NCBI GenBank assembly: GCA_021323945.1
Contig: JAJPKA010000006.1
Span: 1 to 64,000 of the forward strand
DNA length: 64,000 bases
Origin: Pseudomonadota bacterium
GTDB lineage: Bacteria; Desulfobacterota; Binatia; Binatales; Binataceae
Direction of reading: 5' to 3'
Shown one piece after another: positions 62,973 to 64,000 of the stretch; the first letter of the stretch is position 1; each line of letters opens with the position of its first letter. The position numbers and the translations under genes are program-made. The notes beneath the pieces were generated by a model, which saw only the letters and a list, made by a program, of their open reading frames with translations, was not told the DNA's origin and did no database searches.

Positions 62973-63798
62973 CGAACTGACGCGTTGTTTCGCCCTCCTG
63001 GCCACGTGTCAAAAACCGGCGCACCGTCGAATTGGTCGAATGCGCGAGCAAATCTTTAGGATCTCCATGGGCGGTCATTGTGCGCTTTTCTGCGTCCAGG
63101 AAGATCGAATTATCGGCGATTGCAAAGATGCTCGGCAGCTCATGTGTCACGATCACGATGGTTGCCCCGAGGCTTTCGCGCAGTTCGAGGATAAGCTCAT
63201 CCAACAGTCGTGAGCTAATCGGATCGAGGCCTGCAGAAGGCTCGTCAAAGAACAGGATTTCAGGATCCAGCGCCATCGCGCGCGCGAGTCCGGCCCGCTT
63301 CTGCATCCCACCACTGATGTCGCTGGGGTAGTAATCCTCGAAGCCGGCGAGACCGACGAGCGACAGCTTGAAGCGCGCCACTTCTCGGATTTGGGCTGGC
63401 TTAAGGTCAGTGAACTGACTCAGGGGAAGAGCGACGTTCTCTGCGAGAGTCATGGAACTCCACAGCGCCCCTCTCTGATATAGCACGCCGATACGTCGCA
63501 ACATCTGCTCGCGCTGCTCAGGATCGGCACTAGTGAAATTGAAGTCGCCATAAAAAATCTCCCCTTGAGCAGGCTCAAGCAGGCCGATCAAGTGGCGCAG
63601 AAGTGTGCTCTTGCCGCATCCGCTGCCACCCATGATCGCGAAAATATCGCCACGATGCACCGTAAAATTCAGATCGTGCATCAGCACAAAAGTGCCAAAC
63701 GCCATCGTCAGATCCTTGACGATAATGTGCGCCGGGCGTTGTTGAGGTGCTTTTAGTCCGTCTGCCAACTGCTGTTCCTCGCCGAGCTCAAATCCCAA
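62965..63798 (-). CDS. Phospholipid ABC transporter ATPase MlaF-like
   Basis: 277-residue ATPase of an MCE-linked lipid transporter. Walker A is GGSGCGKST, signature SGGMQKRAGLARAMALDPEI, Walker B ILFFDEPSAGLDP and H-loop VTHE; the SGGMQKR form is diagnostic of MlaF/Mkl type. The N-terminus has ADGLKAPQQRPAHIIVKDL. The TTG start at 63798 overlaps the mlaE stop by 11 bases; an alternative TTG at 63765 has AGGA upstream. The three genes mlaE, mlaF and mce are consecutive and overlapping. Confidence 0.9.
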   Translation of the reverse strand: MGFELGEEQQLADGLKAPQQRPAHIIVKDLTMAFGTFVLMHDLNFTVHRGDIFAIMGGSGCGKSTLLRHLIGLLEPAQGEIFYGDFNFTSADPEQREQMLRRIGVLYQRGALWSSMTLAENVALPLSQFTDLKPAQIREVARFKLSLVGLAGFEDYYPSDISGGMQKRAGLARAMALDPEILFFDEPSAGLDPISSRLLDELILELRESLGATIVIVTHELPSIFAIADNSIFLDAEKRTMTAHGDPKDLLAHSTNSTVRRFLTRGQEGETTRQFDG

Positions 63799-64000
63799 GA
63801 ATTTTGAAGATCACGGCGAACATTCCACACGCCACGACCACCAGGACGATACTCGTGACGACCGCCTGGGTCGCAGCATCACCAACCGCTGACGCGCTCC
63901 CGCCACACTGGAAACCGCGAAAACAGCCCGAGATCGCAATTAATACGCCGTAGACCGTAGCCTTGAAGACACCCCCAAAAATCTGCGTAAGAGTCAGCGC
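63788..64000 (-). CDS. MlaE-type permease, partial C-terminus
   Basis: The last 70 residues of an MlaE-like permease lie in the window and the rest is cut by the window end. The tail reads FGGVFKATVYGVLIAISGCF, then FQCGGSASAVGDAATQAVV and FAVIFKILGI, which is the conserved C-terminal helix pair of the family. It stops with TGA at 63788-63790, inside the start of mlaF. Confidence 0.88.
   Translation of the reverse strand, partial: ALTLTQIFGGVFKATVYGVLIAISGCFRGFQCGGSASAVGDAATQAVVTSIVLVVVACGMFAVIFKILGI

Noticed and set aside
1-64000. CRISPR arrays, insertion sequences, phage genes
   Set aside because: No regularly spaced repeats, transposase, integrase or phage structural protein was seen; the lone excisionase-type HTH protein has no integrase partner.

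Overview
The window is an ordinary-looking chromosomal stretch from a Gram-negative bacterium: it has an MCE/Mla-type envelope lipid transporter, several lipoproteins, and no plasmid, phage or insertion-sequence genes that I can see. The mix of many type III CoA-transferases, an N-acyl-D-amino-acid deacylase, an epoxide hydrolase, a MeaB GTPase, a hopanoid C-3 methylase (HpnR), a soluble NAD-dependent formate dehydrogenase and an Isc Fe-S operon suggests an uncultivated soil-type lineage near Binatota, Desulfobacterota or Rokubacteria. That placement is inference from gene content only. One end of a molybdate transporter is cut at base 1 and an Mla permease is cut at base 64000.

Layout. 1-1545: end of a molybdate/tungstate binding protein, then modB and modC. 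1642-2793 (-): PAS-HisKA-receiver protein without an ATPase domain. 3707-13924 (+): a seven-gene Ser/Thr phospho-signalling island made of a VWA protein, a zinc-ribbon FHA protein, a kinase-FHA protein, a pseudokinase-PP2C phosphatase fusion, a transmembrane kinase with a duplicated outer sensor region, a membrane FHA protein and a lipoprotein. This is the most unusual part of the window. 14276-15325 (-): a solitary PstS. 15615-27789: a catabolic region with three CaiB/BaiF CoA-transferases, an SDR, an SMP-30 lactonase, a deacylase, a zinc alcohol dehydrogenase, a tartrate-dehydrogenase-like enzyme and an epoxide hydrolase. 28192-30791: cold-shock protein, biotin carboxyl carrier protein and biotin carboxylase. 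31568-35058 (-): PurB-like lyase, tRNA-Met(CAU), PPP-family phosphatase, MeaB. 35335-40216: AlkZ-related protein, HpnR, riboflavin synthase, an IscR-like Rrf2 regulator, a small exported protein and a bactofilin. 40232-46050 (-): unknown protein, DUF72 protein, a second CoA-transferase pair, asparaginyl-tRNA synthetase and a small excisionase-type HTH protein. 46734-52938 (+): fdsGBAD and fdhD. 53032-53289 (+): YeaQ/GlsB-like membrane protein. 53514-59028 (-): iscS-iscU-iscA-hscB-hscA-iscX plus a conserved unknown gene. 59275-61134 (-): GPH-type sugar/cation symporter. 61342-64000 (-): mlaE-mlaF-mlaD-like-pqiC-like.

How it works together. The modABC transporter can feed the molybdenum (or tungsten) enzyme encoded by fdsGBAD, whose cofactor is sulfurated by FdhD and whose many Fe-S clusters need the Isc system. 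A site resembling the E. coli IscR type-1 motif lies upstream of iscS, while the only IscR-like gene in view lies about 20 kb away next to riboflavin synthase. The CoA-transferases, biotin carboxylase pair and MeaB point to acyl-CoA-based breakdown of organic acids, but no carboxyltransferase or methylmalonyl-CoA mutase is present here. The phospho-signalling island combines kinases, a phosphatase, three FHA readers and a VWA protein; it resembles the TerY-P type triads in outline but has no ter genes beside it and no known output.
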